Below, piece by piece: positions 27,071 to 35,782 of a stretch of 40,778 bases of DNA (positions are counted from its first letter, which is position 1; every line of letters begins with the position of its first letter). The DNA comes from Candidatus Uhrbacteria bacterium. GTDB taxonomy: Bacteria > Patescibacteriota > Patescibacteriia > UBA9934. A program made the position numbers and the translations under genes. The notes under the pieces were generated by a model. That model was not told the origin of the DNA. It saw only the letters and a list, made by a program, of their open reading frames with translations, and searched no databases. The stretch lies in the NCBI GenBank assembly GCA_903827265.1, contig CAIKHN010000015.1:1-40778 (forward strand), given 5' to 3'.

Positions 27071-27775
27071 TCACTCGGGCATGATGGTGAAGAAGCCTTC
27101 GGCCGTGGATTCACCGGAAGTGCCATTGGACGCCGTCCACGTGACGACCGCGAACACACGCATCAGGTCGGCGTTGGCGTCGTGCAGATCGGCGATCTCG
27201 GCCATCATTTCGTCTTCAGAGAAGAACGCCATGGTGAAGCCGAAGTCGATGGACGTGACGCTGTCAGCCGTGAGCGCGGAGCTGGTGGTGTCGATCACCC
27301 ACTCATTGCTGCAGTAGGTGTTCCCATCCGTGTACGAACCGCAGAAGTTGTCGTACCGCGTGTACACGCCGATGTGCTGGTCGGCCGTCCCGACACCCAG
27401 ACGGGTGTCACCGATCGTGGTTGGCCACGCCGCGTTGGCCGCTCCGATGAAGACATCGAGTTCGGTCACGGTGTAGGTGACGCCAAGATCGTTGGTGTGC
27501 GTGAGGAGGTGGGGCAGGACGACGCTGTCGAGCGTCACAGTTTCACTGGCCACGACCCACTCGGCGATGAAGCCGGAGGGTTCGACGACCGGCGTGCCGG
27601 TGTCGGTCTCCTGAGCGGTGTCGGTGTCGACCACGCCAGTGTCGTCCATGTTCTCGGCCGTGTCGGACTGGGCGCTGTCCTCGAGGTTGGGTTCGGCGGT
27701 GTTGCCGGACTTCTCTTCGGGGATCGCACGACAGCCGACGGTGAGAACGAGGACGATGAGCAGATTGGAACGCAT
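27071..27775 (-). CDS. Secreted putative lipoprotein with Asp/Thr-rich linker
   Basis: MRSNLLIVLVLTVGC lipobox-like; DTDTAQETDTGTPVVEP linker; GC-rich. Confidence 0.75.
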   Translation of the reverse strand: MRSNLLIVLVLTVGCRAIPEEKSGNTAEPNLEDSAQSDTAENMDDTGVVDTDTAQETDTGTPVVEPSGFIAEWVVASETVTLDSVVLPHLLTHTNDLGVTYTVTELDVFIGAANAAWPTTIGDTRLGVGTADQHIGVYTRYDNFCGSYTDGNTYCSNEWVIDTTSSALTADSVTSIDFGFTMAFFSEDEMMAEIADLHDANADLMRVFAVVTWTASNGTSGESTAEGFFTIMPE

Positions 27776-27814
27776 GGGGGAACTCCAGTGTGTTGGGACA
27801 GTGGGCGGAAATGC

Positions 27815-27854
27815 CCGTCTATTGGCACCACTTTGTAGTGATGGCTATAGACGG
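27815..27854 (-). promoter_or_regulatory. Two-tier hairpin in the lipoprotein gene 5' UTR
   Basis: CCGTCTAT-AGC-CATCAC-TACAAA-GTGGTG-CCA-ATAGACGG on minus strand. Confidence 0.55.
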
Positions 27855-27887
27855 ACATCGCTCCTTTGGCCTTCATCGTAACCCTAT

Positions 27888-27916
27888 ATAATAGCGCAAA
27901 AATAGGCTTTTGTCAA
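27888..27916 (-). promoter_or_regulatory. Near-consensus promoter
   Basis: TTGACA-N17-TATTAT on minus strand. Confidence 0.8.
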
Positions 27917-28044
27917 CCAGAAATACGAAGAAGAGCCAATAAAAGCAAGCATTTTACTGGAAATGACCTGTGTACAAGTTTTTGGGCTTTTCTGTAAAGG
28001 ACTCGAGATTCCCTGGCAGCGAGATATGTTAGAATTCCAACAAT

Positions 28045-28515
28045 ATGCCAAACAAACCAGGAGCTGATGCGATCATTGTTCACAACAACAAAATCTGTCT
28101 TGTTCTTCGGGATAACATTCCCACGATTTCCCGCCCAAACAAGTGGAATGCTCCAGGGGGAGGTATAGATGAAGGCGAGACTCCAGAGGAGGGGCTACGT
28201 CGTGAGCTAAAAGAAGAAATCAATCTCGACGCAACAGATATTATCAGCCTTGGATCGACGACGGATACAAACGGGATGATCGTGTACCGATTTTTCGTCC
28301 CCGTCACTGATGAACAGTTTCAAGCCATCACGCTTCTTGAAGAAGGCCAGCGTCTCGATTGGTTTACGTTTGATGAAGTTTTGGAATTCAGCAAAGTGGA
28401 AGAGTTCACACCAAATTTTACGTTCTTTCTTGAAGCATTCGCAGATGACCTCAAAAAACTCATTGAGGGCAAGCGAGAATTCACTCTGCGACACGAAACG
28501 TTAGGGATTCGATGA
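28045..28515 (+). CDS. NUDIX hydrolase
   Basis: GGGIDEGETPEEGLRRELKEEINLD Nudix box. Confidence 0.93.
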   Translation: MPNKPGADAIIVHNNKICLVLRDNIPTISRPNKWNAPGGGIDEGETPEEGLRRELKEEINLDATDIISLGSTTDTNGMIVYRFFVPVTDEQFQAITLLEEGQRLDWFTFDEVLEFSKVEEFTPNFTFFLEAFADDLKKLIEGKREFTLRHETLGIR

Positions 28516-28536
28516 GTCTGCACGTACAATCAAAAT

Positions 28537-28983
28537 ATGACAACTGAAAAATCCCAAGCTAACAAAGTTATCGTCTATTGCGTCAATGCCGGTAAGCTCC
28601 TTGTTTTTCGTCATACGGATTTTTCGTTTGAAGAAGTGGGCATTCAAGTTCCAGCGGGAACAATCCGAGATGGCGAGTCTCCTAAAGACGCGGCACTCCG
28701 AGAGCTTCAAGAAGAAACGGGACGAGAAGAATTCGAAATTATCGGTGAAATCGGAATCGCGACCTACGACATGTCACCATATCGCAACGAAATCCAGAAT
28801 CGGCATTTCTTTCTCGCAAGACCGACAACATCGTTTCCTGATCGCTGGAAGAGTGCAGAGGAACACGACGGAAATCAACCACCAACAAACCTCAAATGCT
28901 TCTGGATTCCTTTGGAAAGCGGGCATATTCTGCAAGCCGGACAGGGTGAGTTGCTTCATTCGATCGATGAGGTTTTGGTTTGA
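28537..28983 (+). CDS. NUDIX hydrolase (second, divergent)
   Basis: PAGTIRDGESPKDAALRELQEETGREE Nudix box. Confidence 0.92.
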   Translation: MTTEKSQANKVIVYCVNAGKLLVFRHTDFSFEEVGIQVPAGTIRDGESPKDAALRELQEETGREEFEIIGEIGIATYDMSPYRNEIQNRHFFLARPTTSFPDRWKSAEEHDGNQPPTNLKCFWIPLESGHILQAGQGELLHSIDEVLV

Positions 28984-29231
28984 AATATGGAAGATCGTCT
29001 TATCAAGAACTGCAAAGCTCTACTTACCGCCTACGCGTCATCGGCTCTCTCACGAAATGCTCTGTGCGACTCGGAGTGATTACGCAATCCGAAGCTGATA
29101 CATGGTCACGAGAAAAGATTTCCGAACGATGGCGTGAACGCCTCGCGGGATCAGGTATCGATCCCATCGACATGCACCCGCCGCTATGGTTCTGGAGCAG
29201 AAATAATTTTCAATATATATTACCGGAATAA
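28980..29231 (+). CDS. Hypothetical protein, possible TTG start overlapping the NUDIX stop
   Basis: ORF KYGRSSYQELQSSTYRLRV...LGVITQSEADTWSREKISERWRERL... Confidence 0.4.
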   Translation: MKYGRSSYQELQSSTYRLRVIGSLTKCSVRLGVITQSEADTWSREKISERWRERLAGSGIDPIDMHPPLWFWSRNNFQYILPE

Positions 29232-29232
29232 T

Positions 29233-29568
29233 ATGACCGACGAATCTCCGAAACTCTCCAACTTACAAGAAGCAATTGACTACATCGCTGCGCGATTTGT
29301 TTTTGATGAAGCGAGCTATCCGCTTTTACAAAAGCTGACACCGGAGGAACGATTGCAATTCTCTATCAATCACAGCCTACAGCACATGATGAAGCAGCTT
29401 GGTCGAATCGCGACGCATCTTGAAGATAAGGATCATGGCGGTGCAGGCAATGACGATTTGCTCAAACAGGCTCTCGTCAAAGAGTTCATCAATATTCTTC
29501 GCCTTTCTGAGCTTCTGAACGTCGAGGCAGAAGAATTGCTTGAATCGATACCGAAGTTCATGAAATAA
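29233..29568 (+). CDS. Small helical protein, possibly MazG-like/all-alpha NTP pyrophosphatase-like
   Basis: HSLQHMMKQLGRIATHLEDKDHGG...LLKQALVKEFINILRLSELLNVEAEELL; position beside NUDIX genes. Confidence 0.5.
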   Translation: MTDESPKLSNLQEAIDYIAARFVFDEASYPLLQKLTPEERLQFSINHSLQHMMKQLGRIATHLEDKDHGGAGNDDLLKQALVKEFINILRLSELLNVEAEELLESIPKFMK

Positions 29569-29672
29569 AAACGAGCGAACGGTATTCAAAGCAAATCCGG
29601 CGTTGAGTCGTCGTACCCCTACCTCCTCCTACATACTCATCGCAAGAGTTCTAACGTCGCGTACTAGCCCCT

Positions 29673-29845
29673 GCCACGTCGGTCGCGACCGACGTGGCCT
29701 GCCACGATACGTCATTCGCAAATGACGTATCACGATCGACCATTCGATCGATAAACAGGTCACGTAAGGTCGTGCCAAGGTGACAACACACAAGCGCCAC
29801 AGTACGTCGTTCGTGAACGATCGTACCGAAAGGCGCTTTTGTGTT
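29673..29845. repeat. Run of consecutive inverted repeats, including a 26-bp perfect palindrome
   Basis: GCCACGTCGGTCGCGACCGACGTGGC; GATACGTCATT-CGCA-AATGACGTATC; CGATCGA-CCAT-TCGATCG; GTCAC..GTGAC; AACACACAAGCGCC...GGCGCTTTTGTGTT. Confidence 0.8.
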
Positions 29846-29867
29846 TGCATGGTAGAATTTTTGCATT

Positions 29868-30134
29868 ATGTGGTATTTCTACATTCTTCAGAGTTTAACA
29901 AGACCCGACTATTTCTATAAAGGTTCAACTGGCAATCTTGAGAAACGCCTTACAGAACACAATCTCGGTGAAACAATTTCAAACAGACCATACAAACCGT
30001 TTCGTATTGTGTATTACGAGGCATATGTTTCCGAGAGCGCCGCAAGACTCCGAGAATCCGCAGTAAAGAAAAGCGGGTCGATTTCCGTTCCATTGTTACG
30101 ACGGATAAAAGAAAGTTTGAATGTACTCGAATAA
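29868..30134 (+). CDS. GIY-YIG nuclease domain protein
   Basis: MWYFYILQSLTRPDYFYKGSTGNLEKRLTEHNLG. Confidence 0.92.
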   Translation: MWYFYILQSLTRPDYFYKGSTGNLEKRLTEHNLGETISNRPYKPFRIVYYEAYVSESAARLRESAVKKSGSISVPLLRRIKESLNVLE

Positions 30135-30220
30135 ATGTCGGTAAGACATTCTATGTGGATGGAATGCTCATGCACGAGCAGAGTTTATGTGTAATACTGC
30201 TCGAGATTGAATATCGTCTT

Positions 30221-30742
30221 ATGCCAAACATTCTCGTCACGGGACCAGCAGGGTCGGGAAAATCCTATCTTTCCAAGAAATTGTCAGAGAAAGGGGTAAA
30301 AACTATCGACGGAGACGCCATGACGGACGTCTGCCGATGGTTCGATAAAAATGGCAACAGGGACGAGTTTCCTGAAGATATCAGCAAGGCCGATGCTGCG
30401 TGGTTCAACTCTCACGTTTTCCTTTGGGATACGCCAAGTCTCATAGAGTTTTTATCAAAGAACGAGCCCATAGTCGTCCTCGGCGTCTGCGACAACATCG
30501 CCGAAGTGGTGAAATATTTCGACCGCGCCTATTACCTCAAAGTCCCGTTCAGCGTCGCAAAGGAGCGTCTGCTCAACCCAGAACGTCAGGCTTTTACCGC
30601 GTTCGGTCAACACGAGGAGCAACGAATAGCATTAGAGAAAATGATTGCCGACGCTGACAAAAAAGCTGCTGATTTGGGGATGACTATTATCGACGCCACG
30701 CTTCCTGCCGATGAAATCCTGCGGCTGATAGACTTGGCATAA
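30221..30742 (+). CDS. P-loop kinase-like NTPase
   Basis: MPNILVTGPAGSGKSYLSKKLSEKG Walker A. Confidence 0.75.
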   Translation: MPNILVTGPAGSGKSYLSKKLSEKGVKTIDGDAMTDVCRWFDKNGNRDEFPEDISKADAAWFNSHVFLWDTPSLIEFLSKNEPIVVLGVCDNIAEVVKYFDRAYYLKVPFSVAKERLLNPERQAFTAFGQHEEQRIALEKMIADADKKAADLGMTIIDATLPADEILRLIDLA

Positions 30743-30772
30743 AAACGAAGAGCGCACCGACGAGGCTGCGCT
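30741..30772 (-). terminator. Intrinsic terminator
   Basis: Minus strand AGCGCAGCC...GGTGCGCTCTTCGTTTTT. Confidence 0.75.
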
Positions 30773-30823
30773 CCCGTGAACGATTGCTCGTTCGGAACGC
30801 CGCCGCGCCGATGCGCGAGGGTG

Positions 30824-31414
30824 CTATTTCTTCTGGCGGAAACGGACCACGAGGAAGTTGAAGGACTTGTTCCCGACTTCCATTGCATCGAACGTCGCGA
30901 GCGTCCGCTTGTCGCTGGCCTTCATGATGCCTGCAAAGGCCGTGTAGCTGGGATTGTGTCCCTTCAGCTTCGTCATGAGTGAGCCGAGCGCGACGGTGCA
31001 CCACTTGGAGGGGTGGCTCGGTTCCTCGGGGTGCGCCTCCGCGAACGCGAGGAGCTCCTCGTAGGTGGCGGGACGAACGCCGTCTTCGTCCATCTCGACC
31101 AGCACCTCAGCCACCTGCTTCTTGCCGCTGATGCTGAAGTACTCGAACACATTGTCGGCCGACTGGTACGGAGCCCGACCATGAGCCCCATAGGGTTCGG
31201 GCTTTGCTCCATCGAGGCTTTCGTTCGCGTTCCCCTTGAAACGCCGCACGAGCTCGGCGAACGTCGGAAACGGGAGGAGGGTGACGGGGACGATGAAGTA
31301 AACGCGCCCGAGGAAGGCCTGCAAGGCCTCACAACTGATGTGGGCACGATGCCCCTCGGGGAGTTCGCAGCGGTCGAGCAGCTTCTTGAGCTGCGCGGTC
31401 GTAATCTTGGCCAT
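30824..31414 (-). CDS. Hypothetical protein in a GC-rich single-gene unit
   Basis: MAKITTAQLKKLLDRCELPEGHRAHISCEALQAFLGRVYFIVPVTLLPFPTF...; own promoter and terminator. Confidence 0.65.
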   Translation of the reverse strand: MAKITTAQLKKLLDRCELPEGHRAHISCEALQAFLGRVYFIVPVTLLPFPTFAELVRRFKGNANESLDGAKPEPYGAHGRAPYQSADNVFEYFSISGKKQVAEVLVEMDEDGVRPATYEELLAFAEAHPEEPSHPSKWCTVALGSLMTKLKGHNPSYTAFAGIMKASDKRTLATFDAMEVGNKSFNFLVVRFRQKK

Positions 31415-31554
31415 TTGGACGCTCCGACACCTACACTTTTTCGCAACGGACCTCGGAGAGGGACGCGGCAACATATGCAGATGGTGGAAAAACACGGGTG
31501 CCGCCGTGCGCGGTTTGCACCTTCGCCCGATAGTCGGAACGAAGATAACGTTTT

Positions 31555-31583
31555 ATATTAGCATAAAAATAGCGTTCCGTCAA
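31555..31583 (-). promoter_or_regulatory. Promoter of the 31414-start gene, -35 embedded in the terminator arm of the preceding gene
   Basis: TTGACG (31578-31583) N17 TAATAT (31555-31560) on minus strand. Confidence 0.7.
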
Positions 31584-31602
31584 TGAAAAACTGACGGAAC
31601 GC
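31572..31602 (-). terminator. Intrinsic terminator of the 31625-32014 gene
   Basis: GCGTTCCGTCA-GTTTTTCAT-TGACGGAACGC then TATTTTTA. Confidence 0.8.
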
Positions 31603-31624
31603 CTCGATAATTTGGAAAAGTCCC

Positions 31625-32014
31625 CTATTTCGTTGAAGAGAGCATGGCATCTTTCCAGCCGAGCACTCGCACCGCAACCTGTGGAAATACGCACATGTCT
31701 TGATACAACGCCGCCCAGTCAAAAGTTCCGAACTCGTCCGCCAGCTCCTGCCACGTCGGTCGCGGCCGACGTGGCCTGCCACCGATAAGGTACAGGTCAC
31801 GTCTCTGGTACCGATATGAGAAGGTGATGCTTTGTTTATCACCGACACCCTCGGCGACATTCGAGAAGCGGAGCTTGCCCATATTCCAACCGTCGCCGTC
31901 ACGTGGGGAGCTCATGACAGAGGCTATTTTTCCCGACTCGAGAATCCAGAGTACTTGATTGCTGTGGTAGACACGTTTGAAGAGCTTAAACGGTGCATTG
32001 TTACTTGCTAGCAT
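31625..32014 (-). CDS. Hypothetical protein carrying the in-frame palindromic repeat (GRPRRPRPTWQ)
   Basis: MLASNNAPFKLFKRVYHSNQVLWILESGKIAS...LIGGRPRRPRPTWQELADEFGTFDWAALYQDM. Confidence 0.65.
   Translation of the reverse strand: MLASNNAPFKLFKRVYHSNQVLWILESGKIASVMSSPRDGDGWNMGKLRFSNVAEGVGDKQSITFSYRYQRRDLYLIGGRPRRPRPTWQELADEFGTFDWAALYQDMCVFPQVAVRVLGWKDAMLSSTK
31750..31775. repeat. Second copy of the 26-bp palindrome, inside a CDS
   Basis: GCCACGTCGGTCGCGGCCGACGTGGC; 35 of 36 bp identical with the 29671-29706 copy including flanks. Confidence 0.85.
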
Positions 32015-32054
32015 ATTTTTGTTCACGTTCCGCGACGTGTTAAAATCATTCCGT

Positions 32055-32279
32055 ATGAACCTCCGCGGAAAGGTGTTGGTTGTTGCGGCAACGATGAATG
32101 ATGAGTTTCGGGCAGATATTGCGTGTGCAAAGCTGATGATTGCAGGCATTCCTTCTGAAATTGCCGGAGATTCCGCGTTTCACTGGAATCCGTTTGCTGC
32201 ACGAACGCCGTCGAAATTTTCCATTATGGTCCCTGCTTCTGCGGCGCAAAAGGCAAAAAAGATTCTTCGAACATTCTGA
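32055..32279 (+). CDS. DUF2007-like small protein
   Basis: MNLRGKVLVVAATMNDEFRADIACAKLMIAGIPSEIAGDS...ASAAQKAKKIL. Confidence 0.55.
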   Translation: MNLRGKVLVVAATMNDEFRADIACAKLMIAGIPSEIAGDSAFHWNPFAARTPSKFSIMVPASAAQKAKKILRTF

Positions 32280-32280
32280 T

Positions 32281-32859
32281 ATGCCAAATGATGTGGTGAT
32301 TCGTTACAAGCCGTTAGGATGGGCGGTGTGGTTTTATGGGCCGATTGCGACGATTGGTGGTGCGTTGCTCCTCATGTCGTGGTGGAACGAGATTGTTCAC
32401 ACGGTGGCGAATTCCGGAATTGTCGTTCACTCGCTGAGCGATTGGTTTTCTGCGGTGCTTTGTCCAGGATCGCGCTGCACAAGTTTTGAACTCGCGTTTA
32501 GCGGAGTAATGTGGGGGCTCTTTTTCGCATTCGGAGCAGCGTTTCTTCTTCTTGGACTCTTCACGATGAACGTTGATCGATCAACAAAAACTGAAGGAGG
32601 GAAACTTGTAACGTGGCGTGGAAATTTTATTCGCTGGCACAAAGAATCGTTCGCACGAGGAGATATCGCGCAGATTGACGTTGCGAAGGTTCCGGTATTT
32701 ATGGTGATGGGGAACCGCGTTTCGAAAATTGGCGAAAAGTGGCGCGTGACAGCGGTACTTCGTGCAAACGGAATGTTTGGTAAACCAAAGAAGCGGATTA
32801 TTGCATTGGAATGGAAAGAAGCTGACGCTCGAGCGATCGCGACTCGCTGTAACGTGTAG
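32281..32859 (+). CDS. Membrane protein, possibly PH-like C-terminal domain
   Basis: Two TM segments then WRGNFIRWHKESFARGDIAQIDV... Confidence 0.6.
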   Translation: MPNDVVIRYKPLGWAVWFYGPIATIGGALLLMSWWNEIVHTVANSGIVVHSLSDWFSAVLCPGSRCTSFELAFSGVMWGLFFAFGAAFLLLGLFTMNVDRSTKTEGGKLVTWRGNFIRWHKESFARGDIAQIDVAKVPVFMVMGNRVSKIGEKWRVTAVLRANGMFGKPKKRIIALEWKEADARAIATRCNV

Positions 32860-32948
32860 CTTGCGTGTGCGTTTGTTCGGAATCGATTCGTCACATGGTA
32901 AAATGGAGTGAAAGTGGATGAGGTTTTACCGCATGTATTGCGTATATT

Positions 32949-35777
32949 ATGGCGAAGATCGATTTCGAAAAGCTCCTAGCAGATCGTGGACCTCAACAGC
33001 CTGTTTTGCCTGCATCTCGGCAGGTCGAGCGAGTTCGTGGATCCGAAGAACGGTTGAGCCCGCAGGAGCGGAGAGTATTAATGTTGAAGAAAGCGGAGCA
33101 CATGGGGATCGTGACGGAAACAGAAGCGATGTTGGGTTTAGTGAAGGCAGTGGAAGGGTTTACCAACATGGCTGCCGTGTATAAAGTTCCGGATCGCGCA
33201 CTGATTAACGCTGAGCAAATGAGGGGCGCGCGCACTGAAATGCAGGCACGCGGCCGTGCGTGGGATAGGTTGCACGGTCGCCAGCGATTACTTGATGGTG
33301 AAATGCGAGAATCGGGGACGGGATATGTCCGTCCGTCGGATTGGTTTCGGCTTTTTGCTGCGCTAAAAAAAGCGACCAAGCCAGATGCGGGCGTTCCACA
33401 TGTTTTTATTGCAGAATCCCCAACGGATCGATCAGCCTTTCGTGCGTGGGCGGATCAGTACGGTTTGGACGGCGACGGATTGGTTCGTGTTGCGAAGATG
33501 CTTCGAGCTGATCAGGAAGCGAAAGCGCGAGGCTCGTTCAACGTGGACGCATTTATTGAGAAAATTCAGGCGCTTAGCGCCAAACAACTCCACGAGGTTA
33601 TTCGTGCGGGGTTTGAGACGGACGATATTTTCGTGCGATCAGACGAAGGAAGTTCCATCCCATTGAAACGGCTTCCTGCGCGGTACAGTGATTCTCAGAT
33701 ACGAGAGCGAGAAACAGCAATACGCACAGAGACGGATCGTCGAGTGAATACTGCGCCTCCGTTGGGAAACGCAATGGCCGCAAAAGAATTCAGGACGCAA
33801 ACGCTTCGTACAGTAGTTGAAGAATATGATGCACATCACTTTGACGCCGTCTTTGTGGATCGCAGTTCTGTCGGGCATGATGGTAGGATTGTTTCAAATG
33901 TTTTCGCGACGCTTAATGATAATGGGAATGGCGAACGAATTGGTTGCGGGTATCACGGTATTATTGAACCGGAGCTTCTCGCGGCGGTGCCTAAGGGATA
34001 TGTATATGAAGAACGTGGAAGGCCGCGTGTTCGAGATATTGACGGAAAGACAGTCGTCGATGTTCAACGCTGGCTCATTAATAAGAAAGGGGTTGGCTTG
34101 ATGCCCGCTGAAGAAATTGTGCAGGGCAATCAGGTTGCGGCGCTTGAGCAGGCGGCGACGCAGCAAATTGCGGATGCGATTGTGTATAACATCGAGGCGT
34201 CACCGCGTTCACGGGTGGGAAATCGTGCAGATATCTTTGCGCCATTCTATTGGAGTGATGTTCATTGGGTATATAAAAAACTTGTTGAGAACCGATTGCC
34301 GTTTCTTGCAAAGCTTGCCGGCGTAGATTACGAGCCGATTGGATCGTTTGTTGGCGAAGATGCGGAGAATGAATGGATGCATAACCGCATACTGTCGTCC
34401 CATGTCACGACCGCAAAACAGCTCGATGACATGCGATCGCATTTCCTGCTTACGTTGGAAGATGTGTTCTTGGACGATGGTGATCGTGCAAAAATCCGAG
34501 AAGTAGAAAAGCAATATCCTGAATCCGTTCGTTTGGGTGGCAACGAATTTTCCATCACGTATGAAAAAGATTCTGACGGGAAGCGCATTGCTCGCGGAGT
34601 GATAGCGATTGAACGCAGTACTGGATTCGATAATAATGCACACTTGCTTGAAAGAGCGGTTCCTTCGGAGGTCCCGACGCTCGGTACAAAAGAGAATCCA
34701 GTTCCATTGGTGTTTCGATTTCGAGATGTTTCGTTTTCTGGTATGCGTGTGATACCGCAGGAATTCACGGCAAGCAATTTTCGAGAGCTGCTTGCGAAGC
34801 TTCAGCCGCAAGAGCGGTTTCTTGATCAAGCATGGCGAGATTTTTCTGGATACGATTCGGTAGGAAAAATGCGTATTCCTTTAACGATCACTGTGCAGGA
34901 TGCATTCCCAACCTTGGAACAGCTGCGCATCGTCATGTCGCCAAACCCGGAGACAGTGCGGTATGTCGTGGATCGTGATGGCGTAGAGCATTTCGCTCAT
35001 ATCGCGCTTCAGTACGTGGAGGGTGACACGTTTCAGTTGCATTATGCGCAAACACAAAAGAACGCCGATGATGAGTTTGCTCACGCGAAAGAAAAACATG
35101 CACAACGTGTTGTGGTATTCCAAAGCCGTTCAACAATGGATGGAAATGCGCAAAACGAACAACTGAAAAACGTGTTGCCGTTACAGGCAGAGCTCGGGAA
35201 ATTCGTATCTGAATTTGATGCGGATAATTTGGTCGCGTTCGTCCTTGGAACCTCGCCATATTCAGAGCAAGAAAAGCAGCGGGTGAAAGGCTATGTGGAC
35301 GAGGGCGATATTGCGCGTGCCGAGATATGGCTGCAGTTGAAGATTCGAGAACGAGCTGAAAGCCAGTCGGTTATTGATGCTATGCGGAAAGTAGCTGAAA
35401 CAATTACGGAATTAGAGAAACTCGGTTTTGATTGGTGGCGATTCAATTACAATAGTCGGAATCGTGACTCCGAGTATGCTCGTCAAGATAGTTCGGGATT
35501 CTATCCTGGCGATATTCGACTTCATAAAAATGAGATTTTCCATTCTTCAATGGGACGGGTTACTGGTCATCGAATGGATCTTTGGAGGCTTCAGCGGGAG
35601 TTACCTGACTTGCAGCGGCGATTGGATCGGGAGCTTGAGGTGTTGAAATTAAAAAAGGAGGCGTTGCGCGGAGAGCGGTCTGGAGCCGGAGTACGTTCGG
35701 ATCGCATCGATTCCGGGCCGGAAGTTATTCATCGCGGTTCCCATGGCGTCGTGGATGACGACGGTGACGATTTCTAA
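32949..35777 (+). CDS. Large uncharacterised protein, 942 aa
   Basis: Single long ORF with coding-like composition; no family recognised. Confidence 0.8.
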   Translation: MAKIDFEKLLADRGPQQPVLPASRQVERVRGSEERLSPQERRVLMLKKAEHMGIVTETEAMLGLVKAVEGFTNMAAVYKVPDRALINAEQMRGARTEMQARGRAWDRLHGRQRLLDGEMRESGTGYVRPSDWFRLFAALKKATKPDAGVPHVFIAESPTDRSAFRAWADQYGLDGDGLVRVAKMLRADQEAKARGSFNVDAFIEKIQALSAKQLHEVIRAGFETDDIFVRSDEGSSIPLKRLPARYSDSQIRERETAIRTETDRRVNTAPPLGNAMAAKEFRTQTLRTVVEEYDAHHFDAVFVDRSSVGHDGRIVSNVFATLNDNGNGERIGCGYHGIIEPELLAAVPKGYVYEERGRPRVRDIDGKTVVDVQRWLINKKGVGLMPAEEIVQGNQVAALEQAATQQIADAIVYNIEASPRSRVGNRADIFAPFYWSDVHWVYKKLVENRLPFLAKLAGVDYEPIGSFVGEDAENEWMHNRILSSHVTTAKQLDDMRSHFLLTLEDVFLDDGDRAKIREVEKQYPESVRLGGNEFSITYEKDSDGKRIARGVIAIERSTGFDNNAHLLERAVPSEVPTLGTKENPVPLVFRFRDVSFSGMRVIPQEFTASNFRELLAKLQPQERFLDQAWRDFSGYDSVGKMRIPLTITVQDAFPTLEQLRIVMSPNPETVRYVVDRDGVEHFAHIALQYVEGDTFQLHYAQTQKNADDEFAHAKEKHAQRVVVFQSRSTMDGNAQNEQLKNVLPLQAELGKFVSEFDADNLVAFVLGTSPYSEQEKQRVKGYVDEGDIARAEIWLQLKIRERAESQSVIDAMRKVAETITELEKLGFDWWRFNYNSRNRDSEYARQDSSGFYPGDIRLHKNEIFHSSMGRVTGHRMDLWRLQRELPDLQRRLDRELEVLKLKKEALRGERSGAGVRSDRIDSGPEVIHRGSHGVVDDDGDDF

Positions 35778-35782
35778 TTCGT

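Noticed and set aside
26879-27838. 319-aa plus-strand ORF
   Set aside because: Antisense shadow of the GC-rich lipoprotein gene; low-complexity V/G/R content typical of antisense GC-rich frames.
29667-29676. GCCCCTGCCA matching the tRNA-Trp 3' end (15574-15583), considered as the right attachment site
   Set aside because: Only about 10 bp, and it is part of the palindromic repeat whose other copy at 31.74 kb differs at these positions; not enough for an att call. The right end of the element remains undefined.
29673-29845. CRISPR-like array
   Set aside because: The inverted repeats differ in sequence and there are no regular direct repeats or spacers; no cas genes in the window.
31013-31561. 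182-aa plus-strand ORF
   Set aside because: Antisense to the 30824-31414 gene.
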